A DNA stretch of 48,818 nucleotides from positions 1 to 48,818 of the forward strand of contig JANXOE010000179.1 in the NCBI GenBank assembly GCA_025353745.1, written 5' to 3'. Of the stretch, positions 48,632 through 48,818 are shown in pieces. Both the position numbers and the translations under genes were made by a program. This stretch comes from Hymenobacter sp. Lineage in GTDB: Bacteria > Bacteroidota > Bacteroidia > Cytophagales > Hymenobacteraceae. Positions within the stretch are counted from its first letter, which is position 1, and the number at the start of each line of letters is the position of its first letter. The notes beneath the pieces were generated by a model, which ran no database searches, was not told the DNA's origin, and was given only the letters and a program-made list of their open reading frames with translations.

Positions 48632-48664
48632 AAAAGCCCCGCCGGGGCGTCCGGCGGGGCTTTT
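48632..48664. terminator. bidirectional Rho-independent terminator
   Basis: aaaagccccgccgg ggcgt ccggcggggctttt. Confidence 0.85.
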
Positions 48665-48688
48665 TGCAACAGTTGCGAGGGGCAAGCC

Positions 48689-48818
48689 CTACCGCCGCAC
48701 GGCTTCCGGGGCGGCTTGGCTGAGGCTGCGGAAGGCCCCGGCGGCGTCGTTCTGCACGTTGCGCAGCTCCTCGTCGGAGAGCTGGCGCACCTTGGTCTGG
48801 TAGTCCTGGTAGTAGGCC
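48689..48818 (-). CDS. C-terminal part of a hypothetical protein (cut by window edge)
   Basis: AYYQDYQTKVRQLSDEELRNVQNDAAGAFRSLSQAAPEAVRR followed by TAG at 48691-48689. Confidence 0.55.
   Translation of the reverse strand, partial: AYYQDYQTKVRQLSDEELRNVQNDAAGAFRSLSQAAPEAVRR

Noticed and set aside
1-48818. tRNA or rRNA genes
   Set aside because: No cloverleaf or rRNA-like sequence recognised by eye; tRNAscan-SE/Infernal would be decisive.

Overview
High-GC bacterial chromosome window, most like a Bacteroidota genome and probably Hymenobacter or a close relative. That assignment is inferred from gene content, TAnnTTTG promoters and codon style; no database search was run. Main gene content: a truncated IS transposase beside a glycosidase fragment; a glucosidase/debranching-like enzyme; RluA; the rplM-rpsI-rpsB-tsf operon; CopA; a ClC channel beside a Crp/Fnr remnant; AmpG-like MFS, FUSC-like and bestrophin-like membrane proteins; a TonB-like protein; a DisA/DAC-domain protein; a TetR + ABC + HlyD + TolC export locus whose ABC NBD has degenerate catalytic motifs; a seven-gene inositol-(sphingo)lipid operon; an ECF sigma/anti-sigma locus; a siroheme-synthase-like/TauE fusion; a frameshifted epimerase with GT2 and membrane-protein genes; and an ALDH7-like dehydrogenase. 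The most unusual signal is three separate intergenic arrays (about 12817-13068, 19006-19236 and 47112-47384) with an exact, indel-free 21-bp period (11-13 degenerate units each) and a different consensus in each array. In array B, 13-bp cores flip orientation in place within the fixed 21-bp grid. Arrays B and C are each followed within about 55 bp by the same GGGGTAGCGACGCG element. I know of no described family that fits these arrays. Coordinates were read by eye from the sequence; start codons are best guesses.
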